Positions 1 to 5,845 of a stretch of DNA of 6,193 nt are shown here, piece by piece. The position numbers and the translations under genes are program-made. Below the pieces are notes generated by a model. That model was not told the origin of the DNA. It searched no databases and saw nothing but the letters and a program-made list of their open reading frames with translations. Location: positions 1 through 6,193 of the forward strand of contig JAFLCM010000155.1 in assembly GCA_017303565.1 (NCBI GenBank), written 5' to 3'. Positions within the stretch are counted from its first letter, which is position 1, and every line of letters begins with the position of its first letter. This DNA comes from Planctomycetota bacterium. GTDB lineage: Bacteria > Planctomycetota > Phycisphaerae > Phycisphaerales > UBA1924.

Positions 1-1
1 G

Positions 2-145
2 AAGGACTATTCCCAGAGGCTCCCGGGCTTCGGCGGGGTGCTGGACGTGATCGACTCCCCGCTGTTGGTCGCGCCGATCGCGTACTGGCTGCTGACTTGG
101 CTTTCTTCGGTCGGGAGCGGTTCGGTGGTGGAACGGTTTCCCTAA
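2..145 (+). CDS. cdsA: Phosphatidate cytidylyltransferase, C-terminal end (partial)
   Basis: This is the last 47 codons of a gene that begins before the window; the stop is TAA at 143-145. The family is an integral membrane enzyme that makes CDP-diacylglycerol from CTP and phosphatidic acid, the branch point of phospholipid synthesis. What shows it is the peptide KDYSQRLPGFGG followed by VLDVIDSPL. It matches the C-terminal CDP-alcohol signature of CdsA (KD-x-S-x2-LPGxGG-x-LD-x-x-D), which carries the catalytic and metal-binding Asp residues. The usual His and Arg of that signature (PGHGG, DRxD) are Phe and Val here. A hydrophobic stretch (LLVAPIAYWLLTWL) follows, as expected for the last membrane segment. 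The tail after it is short. The call rests on this motif alone, because the rest of the protein is outside the window. Confidence 0.75.
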   Translation, partial: KDYSQRLPGFGGVLDVIDSPLLVAPIAYWLLTWLSSVGSGSVVERFP

Positions 146-166
146 AAGCGGGCGGTCTGCTATCAT
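137..166 (+). promoter_or_regulatory. Possible extended -10 promoter for the zinc-ribbon coiled-coil gene
   Basis: TATCAT at 161-166 is preceded by TG at 158-159, giving an extended -10 (TGcTATCAT). The -35 is weak: TTTCCC at 137-142, with an 18-bp gap. If real, transcription starts near 173 and leaves a leader of about 55 nt. That leader contains a 6-bp hairpin (191-196 with 202-207, one G-U pair). The gene might instead be read through from cdsA, since no strong terminator lies between them. Confidence 0.35.
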
Positions 167-228
167 GACTGGTTCAGCCGCCTTCTGACGGGTCCCCTGT
201 CGGGGCCTTCCAGGACACCCTCGCTTCA

Positions 229-1071
229 ATGGGCGTCACCAGCCAACTCCTCGAACTGTACCGGGTTGACCAGCAACTTCGGGGCCTGACCGGCAGGCTC
301 AAGACGGCCGAGGCTTACCTCGCCGAGCAGGACAAACTGCTTGGGGCCATCAAGAGCAAGCACGACGCGATGGCCCTCCAGCTCAAGCAGCTGGAGGCCG
401 CGGCCCACAACGACGAGACCGAGGCCAAGGGGCTCGATCTGCGGATCGAGAAGCTGCGCGAGCGGATGAACAACGCTCAGACGAGCAAAGAGCACAGCGC
501 GCTGACCACCGAGATCGCGAACCTCAAGGCCGACAAGGGCCTGATCGAGGAGCGGGCCCTCGCGTCGATGAGCAAGGTGCAGGAGTTCCGCACGCAGCTC
601 GGCGCCCTCGACGCCGAGAAGGCCGAGCGCGAGAAGGTCCGCGAGATCGCCAAGCGCGACCGCGACGAGCGCCAGAAAGAGATCCAGGGCCGCCTGGACG
701 AACTCAACGCCGAGCGCACCGCCAAGTGCCACGGCATCCCCGCCGACGCCATGAAGCACTACACCCAGCGCCTCAACTCGGGTGCTGAGGAGATCATGGC
801 CCCTCTGCAGGAGGAGGACCGGCGGAACATGGAATACACCTGCGGCGGGTGCTACACCATGCTGCCGATCGAGCTCGTCAGCGTGCTGCTCAAGCGCGGC
901 GACCTGACCCGCTGCCCGTCGTGCAAGGTCATCCTTTACATGGAGGCCTCGCTCAAGGACGACATCTCGAACAGCCACGAAAAGAAGAAGTCCGCCGGCG
1001 CTTCCAAGAGTGCCGGCAAGTCCGGCACGGGAAAGGGCTCGAAGAAGAAGACCGTCCCCAGCGACGAGTGA
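229..1071 (+). CDS. Coiled-coil protein with C-terminal C4 zinc ribbon (COG1579/DUF164-like)
   Basis: The 280-residue product has two parts. Residues about 5-180 are rich in Glu, Lys, Leu, Arg and Ala and read as a long antiparallel coiled coil (for example LRIEKLRERMNNAQ, then a second helix run around 110-165). Residues about 200-240 form a zinc ribbon, C205-x2-C208-x20-C229-x2-C232, written as YTCGGCY and TRCPSCK. This order and length match the widespread COG1579 family ('zinc ribbon, possibly nucleic-acid-binding'), whose function is not well defined. A role in RNA or DNA binding is only inferred. There is no signal peptide or membrane segment, so it should be cytosolic. The C-terminal 40 residues are a low-complexity Lys/Ser/Gly tail (KKKSAGASKSAGK), which may bind nucleic acid. 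The Shine-Dalgarno is poor: AGGA lies 13 nt before the ATG. The gene starts 83 bp after cdsA on the same strand and converges on the permease gene at its 3' end. Confidence 0.85.
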   Translation: MGVTSQLLELYRVDQQLRGLTGRLKTAEAYLAEQDKLLGAIKSKHDAMALQLKQLEAAAHNDETEAKGLDLRIEKLRERMNNAQTSKEHSALTTEIANLKADKGLIEERALASMSKVQEFRTQLGALDAEKAEREKVREIAKRDRDERQKEIQGRLDELNAERTAKCHGIPADAMKHYTQRLNSGAEEIMAPLQEEDRRNMEYTCGGCYTMLPIELVSVLLKRGDLTRCPSCKVILYMEASLKDDISNSHEKKKSAGASKSAGKSGTGKGSKKKTVPSDE

Positions 1072-1085
1072 GCGGCCTCCCGTAG

Positions 1086-1135
1086 CCCGCCGATCCCCGG
1101 CGGGTTCTGGTACTCCGCCGGTCCCCGGCGGTTCT
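1086..1135. terminator. Tandem GC hairpins between convergent genes (candidate bidirectional terminator)
   Basis: The 79-bp gap between two convergent genes holds two hairpins that are near copies of each other. The first has CCCGCCG (1086-1092) pairing with CGGCGGG (1098-1104) around a 5-nt loop. The second has CCGCCG (1115-1120) pairing with CGGCGG (1126-1131), also with a 5-nt loop. Each is followed by TTCT. The units repeat with a 28-bp period and differ by one substitution and one deleted G. Neither strand has a true T-tract, so termination by a classic intrinsic mechanism is uncertain. The position between facing 3' ends supports the call. Confidence 0.45.
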
Positions 1136-1150
1136 CCCCTCATCCCGCGG

Positions 1151-3007
1151 TCACACGTTCCCCGCGAGTTTCCTCGTGGTGAAGTCGAACGTGCGCACCA
1201 TGCTCGAGCGCAGCGCCCCGACCAGCGCCAGCAGCACCGCCGCCGCGATCACCGCCCCGCCCGCGAGCGCGATCCGTGCCGCAAGGAACGACGGGTCGTT
1301 CTCCACCGACCGGGCGCACGCCTCCTCCGGGTGCGTCAGCGCGAACGCCAGCGTCACCGGGTTCAGCGCCGCCAACACCGGGCCGACGAACGGGATCGAC
1401 GACCCCGCCTGCCACCCGAGCAGCCCGCACACCCCGGCGGTCGAGCCGAACACGCCCACCGCCCACACCACGCTCGCGATCGTGCCCTTGCTCTTGAGGC
1501 TCCAGTGCAGCCCGATCATCACCCCCAGGGCCACGAACGCGACGGCGACGATCGGGAACGTCAGCGCCCCCTCCCACAGCATCAACGGCGCGTTCACGCT
1601 CACCGTCGAGCGCGGGATCATCGTTGAGACCACCACGGCACCGGGAGCGCCCGGCGCGGGCGCGCCCGCCGCGGAAGCGAACAGCGTGTACGCCGCGCCC
1701 AGCAGCACCGTGGCGCTCGGCACCGCGAGCAGCGGCAGCAGGAACTGCACCAGCCCGCGGAGTTTACCGCTCAGGTAGTCCTTGGGCGTGATCGGCGTGG
1801 TGAGCAGGATGTCGAGCGTCCCGTCCTCGCGCTCGCGGCTGATGGAGGTCGCGGAGGTGTTGATCGCCACCAGCATGATGACGATCAGTTCCGTCCACAC
1901 GGTCACGAGCAGCGTGGACCGGAACACGCCCGGGGCCATGCCGCCGGCGTGGTAGTAGACCACCAGCGCCACCGCCCACAGGACGCCCACCAGCACGAAG
2001 CCCCAGCGGGCCACTGCCTTGCCGAGCGTCGCCTGGCGGGCGGTCGATTCGCGCCAGGCGATCGGGTTCATGCCGACATGACGGATGGGCCGCTCGCTCG
2101 CACCGGCGGCGCCGAGGCCGAACATGCTGCGGTACCACGGCACACCGCCCACGTTCGCCCCGATCTGGCGCACGGTCGTGGCGCTCACGCCGATCATCAA
2201 GAGGCTCAGCCCGCCCGAGAGCAGGCACCACGCGCCGACCGGGCTGCCGAGCATGAACCGCCCGACCGCCCCCATCGAGGCGAGTTCGATGTCGTCCGGC
2301 CGCGGGTAACTGCTGGGCGAGAGCAAGGAGTAAAGCGCCAGGAACGGGTTGAGCGCCGTCATGAAGGTGACGCCGCCCGACGGGGGGCGGACCTGCGCGT
2401 CGATCGCCGCCGTCACCGCGAGGTACGTCACCACCGCGGCGTAGAACGCGAAAACCGCCCGCTTGCCCGCCAGGCGGTTCACCGCCAGCGCGATCGCCAC
2501 CGCGCCGACGAACATCGCGGCGCACCCCGACACCGCGTAACTCATCAGGACGCTCCGTCCCGGCACGCCCCCGAAGTACTGCGTGATCGCGAAGAGGGGC
2601 AACGAGCACAGCAAGAGCGCGAGGATGAAGAACAGCCGCCCGAACAGCGCCCCCAGCACCATCTGCGCCGAACTCAGCGGCGTGGTCAAGAGGATGTCCC
2701 ACGTCCGCGGGCTTGACTCCTGCGCGATCGCCCCGGCCATGAAGACCGGCGACAGCACGCAGATCAGGAGCAGTTGCAGGTACGCCACCCACGCGAAGGC
2801 GTTGGCCCCGCGAACCGCCAGGTCCCGAAAACTCTGGGCCCCGCTCTGCCCCGGGAGCAGCAGGATGAGCAGCACGATGATCAGAACGCCCAGGTACGCC
2901 GAGCGGATTAGCAGGTGCCTCGTCCGCCGCGAACCGCCGTGGACCAGGCGCACGACCATCGGGTTGGTCGGGATCAGGTCCAGCATCCAGCGGAGAAAGA
3001 CGGGCAT
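1151..3007 (-). CDS. ABC-2 type transporter permease, internally duplicated
   Basis: The 618-residue product is a multi-pass membrane protein built from two related units. Each unit starts with an 'NP' membrane-entry motif (NPMVVRLVHGG at 15-25; NPIAWRES at 314-321). Each then has a cytosolic helix motif typical of ABC-2 export permeases: ESSPRTWDILLTTPLS at 97-112 and REREDGTLDILLTTPIT at 391-407. Hydrophobic segments are clear at about 35-52, 71-95, 115-145, 155-177, 184-202, 253-273, 335-351, 366-384, 415-443, 481-500, 508-530 and 576-598. Such proteins form the channel of exporters driven by a separate ATPase; substrates vary and cannot be told here. No ATP-binding gene lies in the window. 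Because the convergent neighbour ends at 1071, an ATPase partner cannot sit directly downstream on this strand and must lie elsewhere. The start at 3007 has no clear Shine-Dalgarno. It is kept because the conserved NP motif lies just inside it, although Met8 is an alternative. The gene lies 71 bp downstream of the zinc-ribbon membrane protein gene and is probably cotranscribed with it. Confidence 0.82.
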   Translation of the reverse strand: MPVFLRWMLDLIPTNPMVVRLVHGGSRRTRHLLIRSAYLGVLIIVLLILLLPGQSGAQSFRDLAVRGANAFAWVAYLQLLLICVLSPVFMAGAIAQESSPRTWDILLTTPLSSAQMVLGALFGRLFFILALLLCSLPLFAITQYFGGVPGRSVLMSYAVSGCAAMFVGAVAIALAVNRLAGKRAVFAFYAAVVTYLAVTAAIDAQVRPPSGGVTFMTALNPFLALYSLLSPSSYPRPDDIELASMGAVGRFMLGSPVGAWCLLSGGLSLLMIGVSATTVRQIGANVGGVPWYRSMFGLGAAGASERPIRHVGMNPIAWRESTARQATLGKAVARWGFVLVGVLWAVALVVYYHAGGMAPGVFRSTLLVTVWTELIVIMLVAINTSATSISREREDGTLDILLTTPITPKDYLSGKLRGLVQFLLPLLAVPSATVLLGAAYTLFASAAGAPAPGAPGAVVVSTMIPRSTVSVNAPLMLWEGALTFPIVAVAFVALGVMIGLHWSLKSKGTIASVVWAVGVFGSTAGVCGLLGWQAGSSIPFVGPVLAALNPVTLAFALTHPEEACARSVENDPSFLAARIALAGGAVIAAAVLLALVGALRSSMVRTFDFTTRKLAGNV

Positions 3008-3078
3008 GGGCGGCGGATGCTATCCGAGCGCGACGGAACAAGGGATGCGGCGTTTCGCCCGCCCGGTCGCTCCGATCG

Positions 3079-4071
3079 TCACCAGAAGAACAGGCTCACC
3101 AGGTCGACGCGGTACCACTCCCAGCCCGACCGAGGCCATCCCCAGTACTGCGCCACCGCCATCGCCCCGAGGAAGGCGATGATCATCACCGCCCCGTGGA
3201 CAAGCCGCGGCTCGGGAAGGCGCAGGTAGCGCGTGATGGCGTGCCACCAGCACCACCCCAGCCAGACGAACGCCGCGAGCATCGCCCAGGAGGTCTTGAA
3301 CCCGCACACCACCAGGAACTCCCACGGGTCGGTGGGCACGCCGATGTTCCGGCGCCGGTCCACGCTCAGGATCGCCACCCGGGCCAGGCGGAAACCCAGC
3401 ATGATCGTCGCGACCCCCAGCAGCCCGTAAACGCCCGCCCGGAGCACATGCACGAGTTTCGCCTTTGACTTGGAGAGCGTGGTCCCCAGCACCAGAAAGA
3501 CCATCGGGGCGATGCACGCCGCCAGCGGCGCCAGCCAGAAGTACACGCTGGTGCTCATGCGCCAGGGCCATCCGGTGAGCGCCAGCCACTGCCACCCGCT
3601 CGGCGGGCGCCGACCCCCTCCGAACCACCCCAGTTGCACGCCGCGGAACAGCACCCACGCCATCGCCGCCGCGTACAGCATCAGCACGGAGATCATCGTG
3701 AACCCGAACATGGCGTTCAGGTCGACCCGGTGACGCAGCCCGATCGCGCTCCAGAAACGCCCCGGCGTCAACGCGTGCCACCACGTCCGCAGCGACATCA
3801 TCGGCCCCGGCGGGAAGCGGCTCCCCGCGCGCTCCGCGAACCACTCCGGCGGCGGGGTCACCGGCGCGAGCAGTTCCGACCACTCAAACTCCAGCCCGCA
3901 CTCGCTGCACACCCCGCGCGTCGGACACGATTCGGCCCACAACGGCGGCAACGCCGAGAGGTCGTACCCGCACCGCACGCACGTTACCGGTTCCGAGCGC
4001 CCCCGGTCGGCGACCCCGCCCGGCGACAGGTCGGCCACGGGCTTGGGCAGTTCCGGAACGGTCGCGTTCAT
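3079..4071 (-). CDS. Zinc-ribbon multi-pass membrane protein, function unknown
   Basis: The 330-residue product begins with about 30 polar residues and then a zinc ribbon, C31-x2-C34-GYDL followed by C55-x2-C58 (CSECGLEFEW). An extra Cys at 49 sits in a longer-than-usual loop. I recognise 'CxxCGYDL…CPxCG' ribbons ahead of membrane segments as very common in planctomycete proteins of unknown role. Five hydrophobic segments follow, at about 121-143, 176-198, 209-235, 261-279 and 291-311. The protein is rich in Trp, especially near residues 145-180 and 265-320. No catalytic motif is visible. The start ATG has no obvious Shine-Dalgarno, and the next in-frame Met (residue 91) would remove the ribbon, so the first is preferred. 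The gene lies upstream of the ABC-2 permease on the same strand, suggesting a shared envelope-related unit, but that is inference from position only. Confidence 0.75.
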   Translation of the reverse strand: MNATVPELPKPVADLSPGGVADRGRSEPVTCVRCGYDLSALPPLWAESCPTRGVCSECGLEFEWSELLAPVTPPPEWFAERAGSRFPPGPMMSLRTWWHALTPGRFWSAIGLRHRVDLNAMFGFTMISVLMLYAAAMAWVLFRGVQLGWFGGGRRPPSGWQWLALTGWPWRMSTSVYFWLAPLAACIAPMVFLVLGTTLSKSKAKLVHVLRAGVYGLLGVATIMLGFRLARVAILSVDRRRNIGVPTDPWEFLVVCGFKTSWAMLAAFVWLGWCWWHAITRYLRLPEPRLVHGAVMIIAFLGAMAVAQYWGWPRSGWEWYRVDLVSLFFW

Positions 4072-4187
4072 TGGGCGAACAGGGTACGGAGCGGCGAAGC
4101 GAAGCGGTTCGCGCAGGCGGCGTTATCGGACGGATTGCGCGGATCGCGAGGGCTTGGTGAAATGTGGTTTCAATCGGCCGCTGGGGG

Positions 4188-4215
4188 TTGACCTCGCTCG
4201 ATCGGGGGACACAAT
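4188..4215 (+). promoter_or_regulatory. Sigma70-like promoter of the choice-of-anchor A gene
   Basis: TTGACC at 4188-4193 matches the -35 consensus at five of six bases. CACAAT at 4210-4215 matches the -10 at four of six, with a 16-bp gap. Transcription would start near 4222, leaving a leader of about 87 nt before the ATG at 4309. The site lies in the 237-bp divergent gap 4072-4308. I found no convincing promoter on the minus strand of that gap for the leftward unit. Confidence 0.5.
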
Positions 4216-4270
4216 AGCCCCGATTCCGGTTCAGGAGACCGGGGTTTCGTCACCGGGCCGTCCGAGGCCC

Positions 4271-4290
4271 TCGGGGAGTTTGCTCCCCGA
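4271..4290 (+). other. Perfect 8-bp leader hairpin just upstream of the Shine-Dalgarno
   Basis: TCGGGGAG (4271-4278) pairs perfectly with CTCCCCGA (4283-4290) around a TTTG loop. It ends 4 nt before the Shine-Dalgarno AGGGAG (4295-4300). It would lie in the leader RNA of the choice-of-anchor A gene and could stabilise the message or keep the ribosome site open. A weaker hairpin (CCGGT 4226-4230 with ACCGG 4238-4242) lies at the start of the same leader. Confidence 0.5.
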
Positions 4291-4308
4291 AACAAGGGAG
4301 AGCACGTC

Positions 4309-5220
4309 ATGTCGATTCGTTTGGCCGCCGCGATCGCGGGGCTCGGTCTGTCGCTCGCGTCCGCGGGCGCCGGCGTTCTCAATGACTACAACCTGATCGT
4401 CCTCAGCAACCTCGACAGCAACTCGGAGGTCGAGGGCCGCGCGTACGTCGGCGGCAGCATCGTCGGGGGCGATTCCTCCAACTACGGCACGATGCTGTTC
4501 CCCCGCTCGGCCTACGCCGATGTGGACGTGCTGACCGTGGTCGGCAGCATCTCCAGCGGCAACCCGCTGCAGATTGAGGCCGGTGACCTGCGTCTCGGCG
4601 GGTCGCTCGGGCGCCTCGTCAACTTCAACGGCGCGGGCGGAAATCTCGAGAACGACCCAGGCGTCGGTTCCACGCTCGCGGGCGTCTCGGCGGCGCTCGC
4701 CGGCGCTTCGGCCTCGATGCTCACGCTCACCGCCGACAGCACCGCCAGCCTCCCCGGCCCCCAGCCCGGACCGCTGGTGTTCAACTGCAACCCCGGCGGC
4801 GACGGCGTCGCGGTCTTCAGCGTCTCGGGCTCGCAGGTCTTCTCCAACAGCCTCGTGCAGCAGATCGAACTCAACCTGAACGGCGCTTCCGCCGTCGTCA
4901 TCAACGTCTCGGGCACGAGCATCAACTTCAACCAGGGCAACATGGTCGGCGCTTGGAACACGGCGTTTGCCCGCGCGAACGTGATCTGGAACTTCCACGA
5001 AGCCACGAACATCCTGATCGACCGCGCCATGAACGGCGCGGTGCTGGCCCCGTTGGCGCACCTGCGCAACAACACCGTCATCGAGGGCTCGACCTTCGTC
5101 TCCTCGATGTTCCAGCGCGGCGAAGTCCATCTCCCCGGTTACACCGGCTACGTCCCGACTCCTGGCGCGGCGGGCGTGCTCGCGCTGGCGGGCGTGGTCG
5201 CCGGGCGTCGCCGGCGCTGA
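4309..5220 (+). CDS. Exported choice-of-anchor A family protein with PEP-CTERM-like sorting tail
   Basis: The 303-residue product has a signal peptide at 1-22 (short positive start, hydrophobic core LAAAIAGLGLSLASA, probable cut near AGAG/VLND). The body fits the choice-of-anchor A domain. It opens with DYNLIVLSNLDSNSEVEGRA (27-46) and a YVGGS strand. Later come VVINVSGTSINF (196-207), WNFHEATNILI (227-237), GAVLAPLAHL (243-252) and EGSTFVSSM (259-267), the last leading into GEVHLPGYTG. This domain is secreted and is named because different members carry different anchoring tails. Here the tail is PTPGA (283-287), a short hydrophobic helix, and RRRR at the very end, a PEP-CTERM-like signal of the variant common in Phycisphaerae. 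It is probably held in the membrane, then cut and exported to the surface. Ligand and role are unknown. Shine-Dalgarno AGGGAG (4295-4300) lies 8 nt before the ATG. The gene has its own promoter and terminator, so it is monocistronic. Confidence 0.88.
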   Translation: MSIRLAAAIAGLGLSLASAGAGVLNDYNLIVLSNLDSNSEVEGRAYVGGSIVGGDSSNYGTMLFPRSAYADVDVLTVVGSISSGNPLQIEAGDLRLGGSLGRLVNFNGAGGNLENDPGVGSTLAGVSAALAGASASMLTLTADSTASLPGPQPGPLVFNCNPGGDGVAVFSVSGSQVFSNSLVQQIELNLNGASAVVINVSGTSINFNQGNMVGAWNTAFARANVIWNFHEATNILIDRAMNGAVLAPLAHLRNNTVIEGSTFVSSMFQRGEVHLPGYTGYVPTPGAAGVLALAGVVAGRRRR

Positions 5221-5266
5221 GTGTCCGGCGCGGCTGAATGTCGCGCCTCGACGTGAATGAACATAC

Positions 5267-5308
5267 GGCCCCGTCCGGACGCGCTCCGTGCGGGGCCTTG
5301 TTGTTTTC
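5267..5308 (+). terminator. Intrinsic terminator of the choice-of-anchor A gene
   Basis: GGCCCCG (5267-5273) pairs perfectly with CGGGGCC (5291-5297). An upper stem CGGA (5276-5279) with TCCG (5285-5288) closes a 5-nt loop. The T-rich tail TTGTTGTTTT (5298-5307) follows directly. It lies 46 nt after the stop codon of the choice-of-anchor A gene. Its presence also shows that the long open frame starting at 5257 is not a gene from that start. Confidence 0.85.
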
Positions 5309-5397
5309 TGGGTGGCTCCGGTTTCTTCGCAGTGACGACCGATTCCGGTCGATGCTCGCGTGTCCGCAACCGCGACCTGACTTTTCCGTACAACGTC

Positions 5398-5425
5398 TTG
5401 ACAGGCCGCTTTTCCGGCGTACTGT
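5398..5425 (+). promoter_or_regulatory. Promoter of the cysteine-cluster leader unit
   Basis: TTGACA at 5398-5403 is a perfect -35. TACTGT at 5420-5425 keeps the key T1, A2 and T6 of the -10, with a 16-bp gap. Transcription should start near 5432, only about 5 nt before the ATG at 5437, so the RNA would be leaderless or nearly so. The spacing equals that of the promoter at 4188-4215. The stretch 5309-5397 between the previous terminator and this promoter shows only a small hairpin (CGACCG 5336-5341 with CGGTCG 5346-5351) and no gene. Confidence 0.55.
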
Positions 5426-5436
5426 TCACCCGACTC

Positions 5437-5616
5437 ATGACGACCGCCCGCACCATCACCGCCCGAACTCACGCGACCATTCGCGTGGTTGCTCGCGTTG
5501 CCGGCGCGTGGCTCGTCAAAGCCCCCATGTGCCAGCAGTGCCAGTGTGCGTGCATGCACCTTGACGGTGCGTCCAGCGGCGGCTGCGAGGAGCATGGGGA
5601 CCGGTCGATGACCTGA
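5437..5616 (+). CDS. Short Cys-cluster ORF, candidate leader peptide of a cysteine attenuator
   Basis: The ORF encodes 59 residues. The first 30 are Thr/Arg/Ala/Val-rich (MTTARTITARTHAT…). Then comes a dense cluster MCQQCQCACMH at 31-41, with Cys at 32, 35, 37 and 39 and one more at 50. There are therefore four Cys codons within eight codons (5530-5553), ahead of a stop at 5614-5616. The ATG lies about 5 nt after the predicted transcription start, so translation would be nearly leaderless; no Shine-Dalgarno is seen. An alternative start is the ATG at 5527, directly before the Cys cluster, also without a Shine-Dalgarno. The ORF ends 30 nt before a strong terminator and lies upstream of an SsuE-like gene. 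This suggests that translation through the Cys codons is sensed and the peptide itself may have no function. It could instead be a small metal-binding protein, or not translated. Confidence 0.45.
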   Translation: MTTARTITARTHATIRVVARVAGAWLVKAPMCQQCQCACMHLDGASSGGCEEHGDRSMT

Positions 5617-5646
5617 CCCCCTCCGAAGCAACCAAAGGCCTCAAAC

Positions 5647-5688
5647 GGGCCGCGCCGCTGGACGAGCGACGCGGCCCTTGTTGTTTTT
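5647..5688 (+). terminator. Strong intrinsic terminator between the leader ORF and the SsuE-like gene
   Basis: GGGCCGCG (5647-5654) pairs perfectly with CGCGGCCC (5670-5677). After one mismatch, CGCT (5656-5659) pairs with AGCG (5665-5668) around a 5-nt loop. The tail TTGTTGTTTTT (5678-5688) follows. The shape and tail closely copy the terminator at 5267-5308. It is 158 nt upstream of the next gene and 30 nt after the leader ORF stop. Confidence 0.85.
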
Positions 5689-5807
5689 CCAAGAGCCCGC
5701 ATCCGCACCGTTTCGCCCGAATCCCCGAACCCACCCGTGAGGGCCGGCCCGTCCAAGCCGCCTCACGCCAAGCGACCCGCGTTTGTCTGATCGCGGACTT
5801 TCAACTC

Positions 5808-5823
5808 CCGGGCGCGTGCCCGG
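5808..5823 (+). other. Hairpin close to the ribosome site of the SsuE-like gene
   Basis: CCGGGC (5808-5813) pairs perfectly with GCCCGG (5818-5823) around GCGT. It ends 10 nt before the Shine-Dalgarno AGGAG (5834-5838). The rest of 5691-5845 shows no gene and no convincing sigma70 promoter. The SsuE-like gene may therefore depend on read-through of the terminator at 5647-5688, or on a promoter type I cannot recognise. Confidence 0.35.
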
Positions 5824-5845
5824 ATCGAATCGCAGGAGTTTCCCG

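Larger units (their letters stand above)
5432..5690 (+). promoter_or_regulatory. Candidate cysteine-responsive transcription attenuator leader
   Basis: The predicted RNA of about 255 nt runs from the promoter start to the terminator tail. It holds these helices. H1: CACGCGA (5470-5476) with TCGCGTG (5481-5487). H2: ATGCACC (5554-5560) with GGTGCGT (5566-5572), one U-G pair, directly after the Cys codon cluster. H3: GGTC (5603-5606) with GACC (5610-5613), extended by GGGG (5596-5599) with CCCC (5617-5620), spanning the stop codon. T: the terminator at 5647-5677. A competing helix pairs 5570-5581 (CGTCCAGCGGCG) perfectly with 5653-5664, using the whole upper stem and loop of the terminator plus two bases of its lower 5' arm. 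A ribosome stalled at 5530-5553 would cover or block H2, leaving 5570-5581 free to form this antiterminator. The model is inferred; folding energies were not computed. An independent small RNA is the main alternative. Confidence 0.42.

Noticed and set aside
164..187. A very short ORF (7 codons) upstream of the zinc-ribbon coiled-coil gene
   Set aside because: Its ATG overlaps the predicted -10 element, it has no ribosome site, and its codons show nothing notable.
226..1143. A 305-codon open frame on the minus strand covering the zinc-ribbon coiled-coil gene
   Set aside because: It is the complement of a well-supported gene with a clear zinc ribbon and coiled coil. Its product is low-complexity Leu/Ala/Gly/Val with no recognisable domain, as expected from GC-rich antisense.
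1764..3041. A 425-codon minus-strand frame overlapping the permease gene
   Set aside because: It is a frame-shifted shadow, Arg/Ala/Gly/Pro-rich. The overlapping 618-residue frame has clear membrane segments and repeated ABC-2 motifs.
5257..5616. A longer version of the leader ORF (119 codons) starting at 5257
   Set aside because: The terminator at 5267-5308 lies inside it, and the promoter at 5398-5425 lies downstream of that start. The ATG at 5437 fits the predicted transcript.
4231..5631. A 466-codon open frame on the minus strand across the choice-of-anchor A gene and the leader region
   Set aside because: It runs through two intrinsic terminators, a promoter and a well-supported gene in antisense. 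Its product is Arg/Ala/Gly/Asp-rich without a domain.
5432..5690. A known metabolite riboswitch (SAM, SAH or cobalamin type) in the leader
   Set aside because: I could not recognise the conserved core of any known class. The Cys codons and terminator explain the region better.
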